From positions 248,001-312,000 of the forward strand of contig CAZUJF010000001.1 of NCBI GenBank assembly GCA_964619955.1: a stretch of 64,000 nucleotides of DNA, read 5' to 3'. The notes beneath the pieces are model-generated. The model saw only the letters and a list, made by a program, of their open reading frames with translations, made no database searches and was not told the origin of the DNA. The position numbers and the translations under genes are program-made. Shown piece after piece: positions 1-9,070 of this stretch. Source of the DNA: JACQFK01 sp964619955 (GTDB lineage Bacteria > Planctomycetota > MHYJ01 > JACPRB01). The stretch's first letter is position 1. Every line of letters starts with the position of its first letter.

Positions 1-886
1 CCGAGGCGGGCCCGTACTTGTGCCAGTCCGTCTTGTCCACGAGGTCCTTGAACGTGGGGTGGTAGGCGTCGCGCAGCATGTAGCAGGGGCCCTGCCAGCC
101 CTTGGGCGTCCGGGTCGGATTGCCCCAGGCGGTGCAGGTCAGTTCCTGCTCGCCCTTGAGGAAGTCCAGGTAGAGCTGCGAATTGCCGAACCACTCCTCC
201 TTGACCATGCCGAGCAGCTTGCGGAAACGCTCGTTGACCTGCTGCCGCCGGAGGAAGAAGTCCTTGCCCGTCTGGTCGAAATCGTAGCCCGGAGAGACGA
301 GCAGGCCGTGGAAGCCGACATCCTCCATGAGGGTGCGGAAGAGTTCGGCGAGATCGTCGATCTTGGTCTCGGCGAAGACGGTGCAGTTGGCGTTGACCCG
401 GTACCCCCGTTCGATCGCCAGCTTGCTGGCCTCGATGGCCTTCTTGTAGCAGCCGGGGCGCTGCGTGACGTGGTCGTGCGTCTCCTCCTGTCCGTCGAGG
501 TGGATCGCGAAGACCAGCTTGGGGGAGGGCGGGACCTTCTCCAGGAACTTGGGCAGGAGCAGCGCGTTGGTGCAGATGATGACGTATTTGCCGCGCTCCA
601 GGATCCCGCCGACGATTTTGTCGATGTCGGTATGCACGAGCGGCTCGCCGCCGCACACGGAGACCATGGGGGCGCCGCATTCATCCACGGAAGTGAGGCA
701 CTCCTCGACGGTCAGCCATTCGGATTTCGGCCCGGCATAGCGGTCCGGGGTGCAGCCGAGGCAGACGAGGTTGCAGGTGTGGAGCGGCTCCAGCATCATC
801 ACGACCGGGAAGCGTTCCTGCCCGGACATCCGCTTGCCGACCAGGTATTTGGCCATGTTGAAGGTGAGATGCAACGGTTGACGCAT
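1..886 (-). CDS. hpnH: HpnH, radical SAM adenosylhopane-forming enzyme (3' end off window)
   Basis: HpnH joins the 5'-deoxyadenosyl group of SAM to diploptene, the first step in building the C35 hopanoid side chain. The frame carries the radical SAM cluster motif as C38-x3-C42-x2-C45 (CNLVCLGC), followed by TPDRYAGPKSEW, which is typical of the family. The start is the ATG at 886-884, three bases after the stop of the cyclase gene, so the two are almost certainly co-transcribed. About 295 residues are visible; family members are roughly 330-340 residues, so only the C-terminus is missing beyond the left edge. Identity is well supported by the motif plus the adjacent squalene-hopene cyclase. 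Confidence 0.92.
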   Translation of the reverse strand, partial: MRQPLHLTFNMAKYLVGKRMSGQERFPVVMMLEPLHTCNLVCLGCTPDRYAGPKSEWLTVEECLTSVDECGAPMVSVCGGEPLVHTDIDKIVGGILERGKYVIICTNALLLPKFLEKVPPSPKLVFAIHLDGQEETHDHVTQRPGCYKKAIEASKLAIERGYRVNANCTVFAETKIDDLAELFRTLMEDVGFHGLLVSPGYDFDQTGKDFFLRRQQVNERFRKLLGMVKEEWFGNSQLYLDFLKGEQELTCTAWGNPTRTPKGWQGPCYMLRDAYHPTFKDLVDKTDWHKYGPAS

Positions 887-889
887 GGG

Positions 890-2860
890 TCAATTCCTCC
901 TGCCGCTGGACGCCACCACCCACTCGAAGCGATCGGTCGCGGGTTTCCGCAGGCCCGTCGCCTCCGCCACCGCCTGAAGGGCCAGCAGCGGGAAGTAATG
1001 GCGGTACATCGTGTACACGAGATAGAAGACCCGGGGGAAGCCCGTGCCCGTGTGCTCGTCCTCGTCCCAGGTGCCGTCGGACCGCTGCCGGGTCAGGATC
1101 CACTCCACGCCGTGAAGGACGGCCGGGTCCTTGGGGCCGGCCCCCGTGGCGAGCAGGCCGAGCAGCGCCCAGGCGGTCTGCGACGGCGTGCTGGGCCCCT
1201 TGCCCTTCAGCGAAGGTTCGTTGTAGGACCGGCAGGATTCGCCCCAGCCGCCGTCGGGATTCTGCACGGAGCGCAGCCAGTCCGCGGAACGCTGCACCCA
1301 GCCCTCGCGCATGTCGGCGCCGACGGCCTTGAGGCCGACGAGCACCTGCCAGGTTCCGTAGATGTAATTCACGCCCCAGCGGCCGAACCAGGTGCCGTCG
1401 ACCTCCTGGGTCCGTTTGAGGAACTGGATCGCGCGCTGCACGAAGCGCTCCTCGGTGCGGACGCCGACGTAGCCGAAGGCCTCCAGGATGCGCCCGGTGA
1501 GGTCGGCCGTGCTCGGATCGAGCATGGCGTTGTGGTCCGCCCAGGGGAGATGCTCCAGGAATTCCAGGTTGACGTTGCGGTCGAAGGCGCCCCAGCCGCC
1601 GTCCAGGTTCTGCATGCTCTTGAGCCAGTCGAGGCCGGGATTGAATCCGGGGGCGTTGCGGCGGCCGGCGAAGGAGAGGCCCATCAGGACCGCGCAGGTG
1701 TCGTCCGTGTCCGGATAGACCGGATTGTCGAACTCGAACGCCCAGGCGCCGGGTTTCCCGCCCGGGTTGTTGACCTGCCAGTCGCCGTCCGTGAAGACCT
1801 GCTTGGAGAGCAGCCAGTCGGAGCCCTGCTGGACGGCGGCGGATTCGGACATCCCGGAGCGGGCGAGGGCGTGCACGGCCCAGGCGGTGTCCCATATCGC
1901 GCTGAAGCAGGGCTGCCAGCGGATGACGTCGCCGTCCTCGATCGCGAGGTCGTTGAACTCCTTGAGGGCCTTGGCGACCTCGGGCGAATCCTTCGCGTAG
2001 CCGAGCGCCGTCAGGGCCACGATGGAGTTCAGCATCGACGGATAGATCGCGCCGAGGCCGCCCGGGGGCTTCATGCGCTCCAGCATCCACGAGAGGCACT
2101 TCTTGAGGGCGATGCGGCGGATCCAGCGGACGCCGAAGCTGTCGTAGAGCGCCATGATGCGGTCCGCCGCCTTGAAGAAGGCGCGCCAGAAGCCGTTCTT
2201 GAGCGAGGTGGCCCCGGGCGGGCTGTAGGGCAGGATCAGGTCCTTCAGCGAGAAGGGGATGTTCACCCGGGGCCGCAGGGCGTAGATGATCAGCATGGGG
2301 ACCACGATGGTCCGCGTCCAGGCCGAGATCTTGTAGAGGTTGAGCAGCTTGGGCGACTGGGGCAGCAGCATGATCTCCGGGAGCATGCAGGGGAGCTTCT
2401 TCCAGTCGTACTGCCCGAAGATGGCGAGGTAGAATTTCGTGTAGCTGTTGCAGACGTCGATGCCGCCGAACTGGAGGATGCGCTGGCGGGCGAGGCGCAC
2501 GCAGGCGTCGTTCTCCGTGAACCCGCCCAGGCGCAGCGCGAAGTAGGCCTTGACGGTGGCGTTGGGGTCGCTGCTGCCGTGTTTGTAGGTGGGCCAGCCG
2601 CCGTCGGCGTTCTGCTGCGAGCGCACGTAGTTGAGCAGGCGGCGCTGCCGCTCGGCGTCCACGTCCCTCATGTAGTGCATGAGCATGACCGCGTCGCTCT
2701 CGAGCGTGGCGTCGCCGTTCAGTTCCGCCTGCCAGTACCCCTCGGGGGATTGCCTGCGGACGAGGTGTCCCTGGGCCGCCTCAATGGCGGAAAACAGACG
2801 CGCTTCCACGTCTTCCACGTCGCGGGTCCGCCGGGACCCGTTCAGCAAGGCCTCATCCAC
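890..2860 (-). CDS. shc: Squalene-hopene cyclase
   Basis: The 656-residue protein cyclises squalene to hopene/diplopterol at the membrane surface. The catalytic acid motif DxDD is present as D384-T-D386-D387 followed by TC. Several QW-type repeats of the form Q-x-x-DGGWG are visible, for example QNLDGGWGAF and QNPDGGWGES. Length matches bacterial SHC (about 630-720). The N-terminus lacks a signal peptide, as expected for a monotopic enzyme. It sits between ispH (69 bp upstream) and hpnH (3 bp downstream). The 69-bp upstream gap holds a short AC dinucleotide run (2906-2917) of no evident function. Confidence 0.95.
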   Translation of the reverse strand: MDEALLNGSRRTRDVEDVEARLFSAIEAAQGHLVRRQSPEGYWQAELNGDATLESDAVMLMHYMRDVDAERQRRLLNYVRSQQNADGGWPTYKHGSSDPNATVKAYFALRLGGFTENDACVRLARQRILQFGGIDVCNSYTKFYLAIFGQYDWKKLPCMLPEIMLLPQSPKLLNLYKISAWTRTIVVPMLIIYALRPRVNIPFSLKDLILPYSPPGATSLKNGFWRAFFKAADRIMALYDSFGVRWIRRIALKKCLSWMLERMKPPGGLGAIYPSMLNSIVALTALGYAKDSPEVAKALKEFNDLAIEDGDVIRWQPCFSAIWDTAWAVHALARSGMSESAAVQQGSDWLLSKQVFTDGDWQVNNPGGKPGAWAFEFDNPVYPDTDDTCAVLMGLSFAGRRNAPGFNPGLDWLKSMQNLDGGWGAFDRNVNLEFLEHLPWADHNAMLDPSTADLTGRILEAFGYVGVRTEERFVQRAIQFLKRTQEVDGTWFGRWGVNYIYGTWQVLVGLKAVGADMREGWVQRSADWLRSVQNPDGGWGESCRSYNEPSLKGKGPSTPSQTAWALLGLLATGAGPKDPAVLHGVEWILTRQRSDGTWDEDEHTGTGFPRVFYLVYTMYRHYFPLLALQAVAEATGLRKPATDRFEWVVASSGRRN

Positions 2861-2929
2861 CGTATCGCCTCTCCCTGTCTACGGCACGGGCTGACACACA
2901 ACGGAACACACACACACGCCCCTTCCGTG

Positions 2930-4168
2930 CTAATTCGCGGCCGGCGCCGTCACGGGCACCGGAACCGGGAAGGCGGAAGGGGCGACACCGCGGATCTCGA
3001 GCAGACGCTCGATGACCCGGCCCACGATATTGTCCGGCGTGCTCGCGCCCGCGGTGACCCCGACGGAGAGGTGCCTCGACGGCAGCCAGTCCCGGGCGGT
3101 GACCACGGAGCCGGATTTGGGGTCCCGGTAGCGGATTTCGGACGCGGACACGAGACCCAGTTCGTTTTCAAGATGGAACGTCGGCGCGTACTTCGATCCC
3201 AGTTCGGCCAGGTGCTCGGTGTTGGAGCTGTTGAAGCCGCCCACCACGAGCACGAGATCCAGATGCTTCACGGATCTCAGCAGGGCGAGCAGCGTGTCCT
3301 GGCGGTCCTGGGTGGCGGAACAGATCGTGTCGAACGCGATGAAGCGGCTGGCGGTCTCGGCCTCGCCGTACCGCTTCACCACGGCCTCCCGGAGCAGGCG
3401 CTGGATGTCCAGCGATTCGCTGCACATCATCGTCGTCTGGTTCGCGAGACCGACCTTCCCGAGATCCTTGTCCGGATCGAATCCGGGGGACATGCTCGGC
3501 GCGAAGGTCTTCATGAACAGCTCGCGGTCGCCCCTGCCCAGGATGTAGTCGGTGACGATGTTGGTCTCGGGGATGTTCTTGACCACCAGGTATTTCCCCT
3601 CGGGATACTTGGTGATCTGGGAGATCGTGGCGCGCGTCTCCTCGTGCGAGTATTTGCCGTGAACGATCGCGGTGACGCCTTCGCGGGCGTAGCGCTCGAC
3701 GTTCTTCCAGACGTTGAGCACCGAGCCGCAGGTCGTGTCGACCATGATGCAGCCGCGCTCCTGGAGGACGCCCATCTCCGCCACGGGCACGCCGAAGGCG
3801 GGGATGATGACGATGTCCCCGGCGCCGAGCTCCTCGGCCTTCTTCCCGCAGCTGTAGCGGCCGTAGAGGAAGCGCATCCCCAGGCTGATCAGCTTCTCAT
3901 TCACCTGCGGGTTGTGGATGATCTCGTCGGTGATATAGATGTCGCGGTCGGGGAACTGCTCCAGCGTCTCGTAGGCGTACTGGACCGTCCGCTCCACCCC
4001 GTAGCAGAACCCCATCTCCCGGGCCATGTGGAGGGTGAGATCCCCGCATTCCAGATGGAAGTCGTTGGCCTTGATGCGGCGGACGATGTCCGAGTGGTGA
4101 AAATCGTCGGCAAGCTTGGATTTCACCGCCGCCTTGTTGGAAAAGCCCTTTCGATAGATTTCGCCCAT
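2930..4168 (-). CDS. ispH: 4-hydroxy-3-methylbut-2-enyl diphosphate reductase (IspH/LytB), long type
   Basis: IspH is the last enzyme of the MEP pathway and makes IPP and DMAPP using a [4Fe-4S] cluster. The three cluster ligands are visible as C55 (MGFCYGVER), C147 (DTTCGSV) and C283 (DTICSATQ), with substrate-binding histidines near H85 and H170 and the SSNTEHL and TAGAST signatures. At 412 residues it is the long form seen in cyanobacteria and plants rather than the roughly 315-residue E. coli form. Its place between squalene synthase and the cyclase suggests it boosts precursor supply for hopanoids. The start ATG at 4168 is the most upstream credible one. Confidence 0.95.
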   Translation of the reverse strand: MGEIYRKGFSNKAAVKSKLADDFHHSDIVRRIKANDFHLECGDLTLHMAREMGFCYGVERTVQYAYETLEQFPDRDIYITDEIIHNPQVNEKLISLGMRFLYGRYSCGKKAEELGAGDIVIIPAFGVPVAEMGVLQERGCIMVDTTCGSVLNVWKNVERYAREGVTAIVHGKYSHEETRATISQITKYPEGKYLVVKNIPETNIVTDYILGRGDRELFMKTFAPSMSPGFDPDKDLGKVGLANQTTMMCSESLDIQRLLREAVVKRYGEAETASRFIAFDTICSATQDRQDTLLALLRSVKHLDLVLVVGGFNSSNTEHLAELGSKYAPTFHLENELGLVSASEIRYRDPKSGSVVTARDWLPSRHLSVGVTAGASTPDNIVGRVIERLLEIRGVAPSAFPVPVPVTAPAAN

Positions 4169-4260
4169 AGCTTAATCAAGTGACTCTAGCAAACGCGACG
4201 GAAGCCGCGCAACTGATTCTTTAGATCGTATGAATCCGCAAAGCACCGCAGCTGAATCGC

Positions 4261-5274
4261 TTACGGAAGCAGGCAGGACACCGCCCGCCAGGGGGAGGGG
4301 CGGTCGAGGACGCCCTTCTGCCAGCGCCGGTACCAGGACTGGAGGTAGCTGTTGAAGGAGCCCAGCGAGAGGGAGCGCAGGAGGATGCCCCGCGCCCAGC
4401 GGCGGGGGATCTTGACCGGACGGGGGGCGAGGAAGACGTCGGGGTTGCCCTCGCAGCGCCGGACGGTGGCGACGGCCATGAAGAGCGGGATGGCGCAGAA
4501 GACCCGCACGCGGAGGGCCCGCACCGGAAGCAGCGTCAGGTACTTGAGGGCGGTCCCGAGATACTGCCAGTGGTCGTCGACGAGCTCGTCCATGGCGGCG
4601 AGGGCCTGGGGGACGCTTTCGGGCTTGAGCACCGTTTCGGACGTCAGCCCGTGCCGCTTCAGGATCTCGGACGGCCAGTAACAGCGGCCTTCGTTCAGAT
4701 CTTCGCGGAGGTCCCTCAGGATGTTGACCTTTTGCAGGGCCAGGCCGAAATCCACGGCGAGCGGCGTGAGGGCGGCGCGGTCCCGGTCCGTGATGAAGCC
4801 GTACGCATGGAAGAGGTCCGTCAGCAGCAGTCCGACGAGCCCCGCGACGTAGTAGCAGTAGTCGTTCTGGTCGGCCAGCGTCACGATCTCCCGGTCGGCC
4901 CATTTCGACATGCCCTCGCACATCTCGCGGACGCGGGCCCGGAGGATGGCCCGGGCGTTGTCGGGGAGCGCGCGGTAACAGGCCAGGACTTCGGGGACCG
5001 CCGTCATCAGGCAGCGGTAATCCTCGCGGTACCCGCTTTCGGGGATCTCCGGCGTCCCCTCGTCCAGGGTGTCGGCGAAACGGGCCAGCCAGCGGCGCTT
5101 TTCCGGGAGGCTCCGGAGGGAGTCCTCCAGCGTGTCGGCGATGCGGCAGAGGAGATAGGCGACCATGACCGCGTCGTCCAGCCGGCGCGGAAGCCAGCGG
5201 ATGACGAGGGCGAAGCTGCGGCTCACCTGGGGCAGCACGTCCCAGCAGCGCTGCCAGGGCGGGGTCTTGGTCAC
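4261..5274 (-). CDS. sqs: Squalene synthase, eukaryote-like (squalene/phytoene synthase family)
   Basis: The protein condenses two farnesyl diphosphates to (pre)squalene. Both Asp-rich motifs are visible: D47-TLE-D51 and NILRDLREDLNEG around D188-D192. The segment YCYYVAGLVG (about 139-148) and LQKVNILRD resemble eukaryotic-type squalene synthases more than bacterial HpnC/HpnD, and no hpnC, hpnD or hpnE is seen nearby. This suggests a single enzyme replaces HpnCDE. Length is 337 residues, without the C-terminal membrane anchor of the eukaryotic enzyme. It is the first gene of the minus-strand hopanoid operon, 92 bp before ispH. Dehydrosqualene or phytoene synthase is the alternative, but the cyclase downstream favours squalene. 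Confidence 0.86.
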   Translation of the reverse strand: MTKTPPWQRCWDVLPQVSRSFALVIRWLPRRLDDAVMVAYLLCRIADTLEDSLRSLPEKRRWLARFADTLDEGTPEIPESGYREDYRCLMTAVPEVLACYRALPDNARAILRARVREMCEGMSKWADREIVTLADQNDYCYYVAGLVGLLLTDLFHAYGFITDRDRAALTPLAVDFGLALQKVNILRDLREDLNEGRCYWPSEILKRHGLTSETVLKPESVPQALAAMDELVDDHWQYLGTALKYLTLLPVRALRVRVFCAIPLFMAVATVRRCEGNPDVFLAPRPVKIPRRWARGILLRSLSLGSFNSYLQSWYRRWQKGVLDRPSPWRAVSCLLP

Positions 5275-5358
5275 AAGCTCATCCTATCGGCCGGAAGCCG
5301 AAAACGGAAGAGCGTCTTCTGGCATCCCCGGCGTTCCGGTGCTATCCTCCGCGCGTCC

Positions 5359-6030
5359 ATGAACGACGCGCCGGTGATCGCCTTCCGGGAGGTCCGGAAG
5401 TCCTATCTCCAGGGCCGCCGCGAGGTCCGGGGCCTCGACGGCGTCTCGCTCGAGATCCGGCGCCGGGAATTCGCCTGCGTCATGGGACCCTCGGGCTCGG
5501 GCAAATCCACGTTCCTCCACCTCGCCGGCGCCCTCGACGTGCCGGATGCCGGACAGGTCCTGGTGGACGGAAAGGACACGCGCTCGATGGGCGACGCGGC
5601 GCTGACCGGGCTCCGCCGGAGGACCATCGGCTTCGTGTTCCAGTTCTTCAACCTGCTGCCCTCGCTGCCGGTCCTGCAGAACGCGTGCCTGCCGGCGCTC
5701 CTCGACGGGGCGCCCTCGGGGGCTGTCCGGGAGCGCGCCGTCGCGCTCCTGAAGCGCTTCGGCCTGGGGGAGCGCCTGGATCATCTGCCGGACGAACTGT
5801 CCGGCGGCGAGATGCAGCGGGTCGCCATCACCCGGGCCCTGATCACCGACCCGCCCCTGATCCTGGCGGACGAGCCCACCGGAAATCTCGACAGCGCCGC
5901 CGGCCGGGAGATCCTGTCCCTTTTCCAGGAGATCGCCCGCGAGCGCACCGTCGTCATGGTGACCCACGACGAGAAGGCCTCCGCCTACGGCAACCGGATC
6001 ATCCGCCTCCGCGACGGGAAGCTGGAGTGA
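5359..6030 (+). CDS. ABC transporter ATP-binding protein, MacB/LolD type
   Basis: This 223-residue ATPase energises the adjoining FtsX-type permease. It has Walker A (GPSGSGKST), the ABC signature (LSGGEMQRVAITRAL), Walker B (LILADEPTGNLD) and a switch histidine (VMVTHD). The PTGNLDS form is typical of the MacB/LolD/FtsE group involved in lipoprotein or lipid release and envelope efflux. The start is the ATG at 5359, about 10 bases after a -10-like TATCCT. Its stop overlaps the permease start (GTGA). It is divergent from squalene synthase across 84 bp, so a link to hopanoid or envelope lipid traffic is possible but only inferred. Confidence 0.92.
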   Translation: MNDAPVIAFREVRKSYLQGRREVRGLDGVSLEIRRREFACVMGPSGSGKSTFLHLAGALDVPDAGQVLVDGKDTRSMGDAALTGLRRRTIGFVFQFFNLLPSLPVLQNACLPALLDGAPSGAVRERAVALLKRFGLGERLDHLPDELSGGEMQRVAITRALITDPPLILADEPTGNLDSAAGREILSLFQEIARERTVVMVTHDEKASAYGNRIIRLRDGKLE

Positions 6031-8573
6031 GGGCCCTCCTCGCCGCCTTCTCGTGGGCCTATCTGCGCCGCCATCCGCTGCGCGTCCTGCTCTCGGCGCT
6101 GACGGTCGCCCTCGGGGTCGCGCTCTACGTCTCCGTGGACGTCTCGCATTCCAGCGCCGGAGCGGCCTTCCGGAAGTCGTCGGAGCGGCTTTCCGGCGGG
6201 GCGCACCTTCAGGTCACCCGCGGGCGCATGATCGGCATCGAGGCCTCGGCGCTGGAGATCGTGGAGAAGATCCCCGGCGTGAAGGCGGCGCCCGTGCTTC
6301 AAATCTCGACGACGGTGCCGGGGGCCGGTTCGCTGCTGGTGCTGGGCGTGGACTTCACCCGCGAATCCGCCGTCCGCGGCTGGACCTCCTCGGGGCCCGC
6401 GAAATTCAATCCGCTGGCGTTCATGTTCGGGGCGGCGATCGTGGTGACGGAGCGTTTTGCCGCGCAGCACGGGCTCAAGCTGGGCCGGAACTTCGGGATC
6501 GACACGCCGGACGGCGTCCGCGCGGTGACCGTGGGGGCGATCGTGAAGGACGAGGGCGCGGCGCTCGTGTTCGGGGGCGCCGTGGCCGCCATGCCCGTGG
6601 CGACCGCACAGCGGCTGTTCCGTCGCGAGGGCCGCCTGGACCGCATCGACCTGGCCGTGAGCGGGGAGCTCGCCGCCGTCGCGGAGCAGGTCCGGAAGGC
6701 GCTGGGGCCCGGCTTCGAGGTCCAGCCGCCGCCGCGCCAGAACTCGCTGCTCGACGAGGCGCTGACCCGCCTCGAAGCCCTCATCGGGATCAGCGTCGTG
6801 GCCCTGCTCGTCGGACTGTTCATCATCTACAACACCGTGTCGATTTCGGTGCTCGAACGGGCGCGGGACATCGGGACGCTGCGGGCGCTCGGCACGACGC
6901 GGACCCGCATCCTGGCCGCGCTGCTGGTGGAATGGGGGCTGGTGGGCCTGGCGGGCTCCGCGCTGGGCCTGGGCCTGGGCATCGCGCTGGCCCGGGTGCT
7001 GCTCGGCATGACGGCGGGGGAGGTCAACCAGGTGACGCTGGTCGCGGACGTCGGCGAGGTGGAGGTCCTCCTGCGGACGCCGGTCCTGGCGTTCGCGGCG
7101 GGGACGCTGACCTCCCTGTTCGCCGCCCTGGCCCCGGCGCGCGCCGCGATGGGGATTTCGCCGCTCGACATGCTTCGGCCCGGGCTGTCGGCCGGCGGAG
7201 AACGGAACCGGAGCCGTCAGCTGTTCTTCGCCGGAACCGCGATGCTGGGGATCACGCTGGGGCTGCTCTTCGGCCCCCTGCGTTTTGAAGGCGTCGGCCT
7301 GGCCGCCTGCTTCTTCGCGTTCACGGGCGTCGCCCTGATCCTTCCGCAGCTGACGTCCTGGGCGGCCCGGGTGATCCAGCCGCTGCTGCGCCGCGGCTTC
7401 AACCTCAGGGGCACGCTGGTCGCGGACAACCTGGCGCGCTCCCCGCAGCGCAGCGCCCTCACCGTGATCGCCCTGGCCGGCTCCCTCGCCATGATGGTGA
7501 GCACCACGGCCATCATCCAGAGTTTCAAGGTGCGGGGGCGGGACTGGATCGACCAGGCCGTGGCCTTCGACGCCTCGATCAGCGCCGTGAACCTGAACTC
7601 GACGCTCTATGCGAACCTGCCGCTGCCCGCCGATCTGGAGGCGCGGGTCGGGGCGCTGCCCGGGGTGGCGGCGCTCTGCGGCACCCGCGTCACCCTCCAG
7701 GACTACGGCCGTCACGACGTGATGCTCTTCGGCGTGGATGTCGCAAGGGCGGAGGCGATGCAGCGTCTGCGGGGCCGTCCCGAGGGGGAGCGGGGCTTCA
7801 TCCTCAGGGGCGCCGGGGAGGACCTGAAGGCGGGGAGGGGCGTGGTGGTGTCGCGCAATTTCGGATCCCTTCACGGGGTCGCGGCCGGCGGCGACGTGGA
7901 GCTGAAAACGCTGCGCGGGCCGCGCCGCTTCCGGGTCCTCGGGCTCTACGAGGACTACACCTGGCCGCAGGGGTCGATCTACCTCGACCGGGCCGTGTAC
8001 GCGGAGCTCTGGGACGACCGCGGCATCTCCGGCATCGACGTCCTCTTCGAGAAGGGCGTGGCGCCGGACGACGGACGCCGGCGCCTGACGGAGCTCACCC
8101 GGGGGCTCTCTCTGTTCGTGTACGACGCCCGGGATCTCAAGAAGGTGAGCGACGACACCCTGGACCGCACGCTCGCGTTCACGAACGCGCAGGTCGCGGT
8201 CGCCGGACTCATCGGCTTTCTGGGGATCGTCAACACGCTGCTGATCTCCGTCCTGCGCCGCACCCGGGAACTCGGGCTTCTGCGCGTGGTGGGGATGACC
8301 CAGCGGGACGCGGCGGGCATCGTCGTGCTCGAATCCCTGTTCATGGCCGTCACCGGGGCCGTGCTGGGGGTGCTTCTGGGGCTGGGGGCCGCCGCAGGGC
8401 CGCTCATGCTCCATGTCGAGCAGATCAGCGGCTACGGGATGCCGCTGAGCATCCCCTGGGGGGCGATCGGTCTGGCGATGCTTTCCGCCGTCCTGCTCGG
8501 GGGGCTGGCCTGCATCCTGCCCGCGCGGCGCGCGGCCGGGCTCAACGTCCTGGACGCGATCAAATACGAGTAG
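6027..8573 (+). CDS. ABC transporter permease with two FtsX domains (MacB/LolCE-like)
   Basis: The start is a GTG at 6027 that overlaps the stop of the ATPase gene, giving 848 residues. An N-terminal membrane segment (about 10-30) is followed by a periplasmic MacB-like domain. Next come three membrane segments near residues 255-380, a second N-terminal-type segment near 420-480, a second periplasmic domain and three C-terminal segments. The two halves resemble each other, for example the sequences VSISVLERARDIGTLRALGTTR and LLISVLRRTRELGLLRVVGMTQ, so the protein is an internally duplicated FtsX permease. The substrate cannot be read from sequence; lipoproteins or lipids are typical for the family. 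Confidence 0.9.
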   Translation: MRALLAAFSWAYLRRHPLRVLLSALTVALGVALYVSVDVSHSSAGAAFRKSSERLSGGAHLQVTRGRMIGIEASALEIVEKIPGVKAAPVLQISTTVPGAGSLLVLGVDFTRESAVRGWTSSGPAKFNPLAFMFGAAIVVTERFAAQHGLKLGRNFGIDTPDGVRAVTVGAIVKDEGAALVFGGAVAAMPVATAQRLFRREGRLDRIDLAVSGELAAVAEQVRKALGPGFEVQPPPRQNSLLDEALTRLEALIGISVVALLVGLFIIYNTVSISVLERARDIGTLRALGTTRTRILAALLVEWGLVGLAGSALGLGLGIALARVLLGMTAGEVNQVTLVADVGEVEVLLRTPVLAFAAGTLTSLFAALAPARAAMGISPLDMLRPGLSAGGERNRSRQLFFAGTAMLGITLGLLFGPLRFEGVGLAACFFAFTGVALILPQLTSWAARVIQPLLRRGFNLRGTLVADNLARSPQRSALTVIALAGSLAMMVSTTAIIQSFKVRGRDWIDQAVAFDASISAVNLNSTLYANLPLPADLEARVGALPGVAALCGTRVTLQDYGRHDVMLFGVDVARAEAMQRLRGRPEGERGFILRGAGEDLKAGRGVVVSRNFGSLHGVAAGGDVELKTLRGPRRFRVLGLYEDYTWPQGSIYLDRAVYAELWDDRGISGIDVLFEKGVAPDDGRRRLTELTRGLSLFVYDARDLKKVSDDTLDRTLAFTNAQVAVAGLIGFLGIVNTLLISVLRRTRELGLLRVVGMTQRDAAGIVVLESLFMAVTGAVLGVLLGLGAAAGPLMLHVEQISGYGMPLSIPWGAIGLAMLSAVLLGGLACILPARRAAGLNVLDAIKYE

Positions 8574-8582
8574 AGGTGGGGC

Positions 8583-8786
8583 ATGCCCGACGCGGAACGG
8601 CTGATCGAGATCGAGACCCGGCTGGCGTTTCAGGAACGCCAGATCGGCAGGCTGGAGGAGGCGCTCCGCGCCCAGCAGAAACTCGTGGAGCGGCTGAACA
8701 CCCTGGTCGAAATGCTGCGGCGACGGGCGATGTCCGGACCCGGCGACGACGCCTCCAGCGAGCCGCCGCCCCCGCACTATTTATAG
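8583..8786 (+). CDS. slyX: SlyX family protein
   Basis: The 67-residue protein is almost entirely an amphipathic coiled coil (ETRLAFQERQIGRLEEALRAQQ) and ends in the diagnostic PPPPHYL tail, matching the E. coli SlyX C-terminus PPPHY. The function of SlyX is not established. It starts 9 bp after the permease stop, with a purine-rich GAGGTGGGG just before the ATG, so it is likely translated from the same message. Confidence 0.85.
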   Translation: MPDAERLIEIETRLAFQERQIGRLEEALRAQQKLVERLNTLVEMLRRRAMSGPGDDASSEPPPPHYL

Positions 8787-8848
8787 GGGCTGATTCCGCG
8801 AATCTCGGGGTATATACCGGGGGCATATTGATTTCCAGGGAGGATTCC

Positions 8849-9067
8849 GTGGCCAGGCCGAAGCATGCGAACTACGACGAGGCGTACGAGAAGCTGGGGG
8901 CGGCGTTGAAGGCGGCGCAGGAGTCCTACGCCTCGGGGACCATCGGCATGATCCCCGACCGGCTCTATGAGGCGATCATCGCCTACGACGATTGCATGGC
9001 CTTCGACGACCAGGAGACGCGCTTCACCCGCGCGCGGCCGATCCTGGAGGTCTGGCGCAAGACGTAG
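8849..9067 (+). CDS. Small conserved-looking protein of unknown function
   Basis: I do not recognise this 72-residue soluble protein. The start is the GTG at 8849, chosen because a strong GGGAGG ribosome site lies five bases upstream (8838-8843). The sequence is helical and acidic/basic mixed, with a YDEAYEKLGAALKAAQESY segment and a conserved-looking IIAYDDCMAFDDQETRFTRA segment. A -10-like TATATA lies at 8811-8816. It could form its own short transcript downstream of slyX. It ends 3 bp before the stop of the convergent permease gene. Confidence 0.65.
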   Translation: MARPKHANYDEAYEKLGAALKAAQESYASGTIGMIPDRLYEAIIAYDDCMAFDDQETRFTRARPILEVWRKT

Positions 9068-9070
9068 CGC

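Noticed and set aside
2906..2917. AC dinucleotide run between ispH and shc
   Set aside because: Only about six units, no sign of phase variation or function.
20..4183. Long open frame on the plus strand opposite shc and ispH
   Set aside because: It is antisense to two genes with full catalytic motifs and has low-complexity GC-rich translation without any domain.
4169..4260. Sigma-70-like promoter for ispH (TTGCGC, 18-base spacer, TAGAGT on the minus strand)
   Set aside because: Both hexamers are poor matches and the gene may be read from the sqs promoter.
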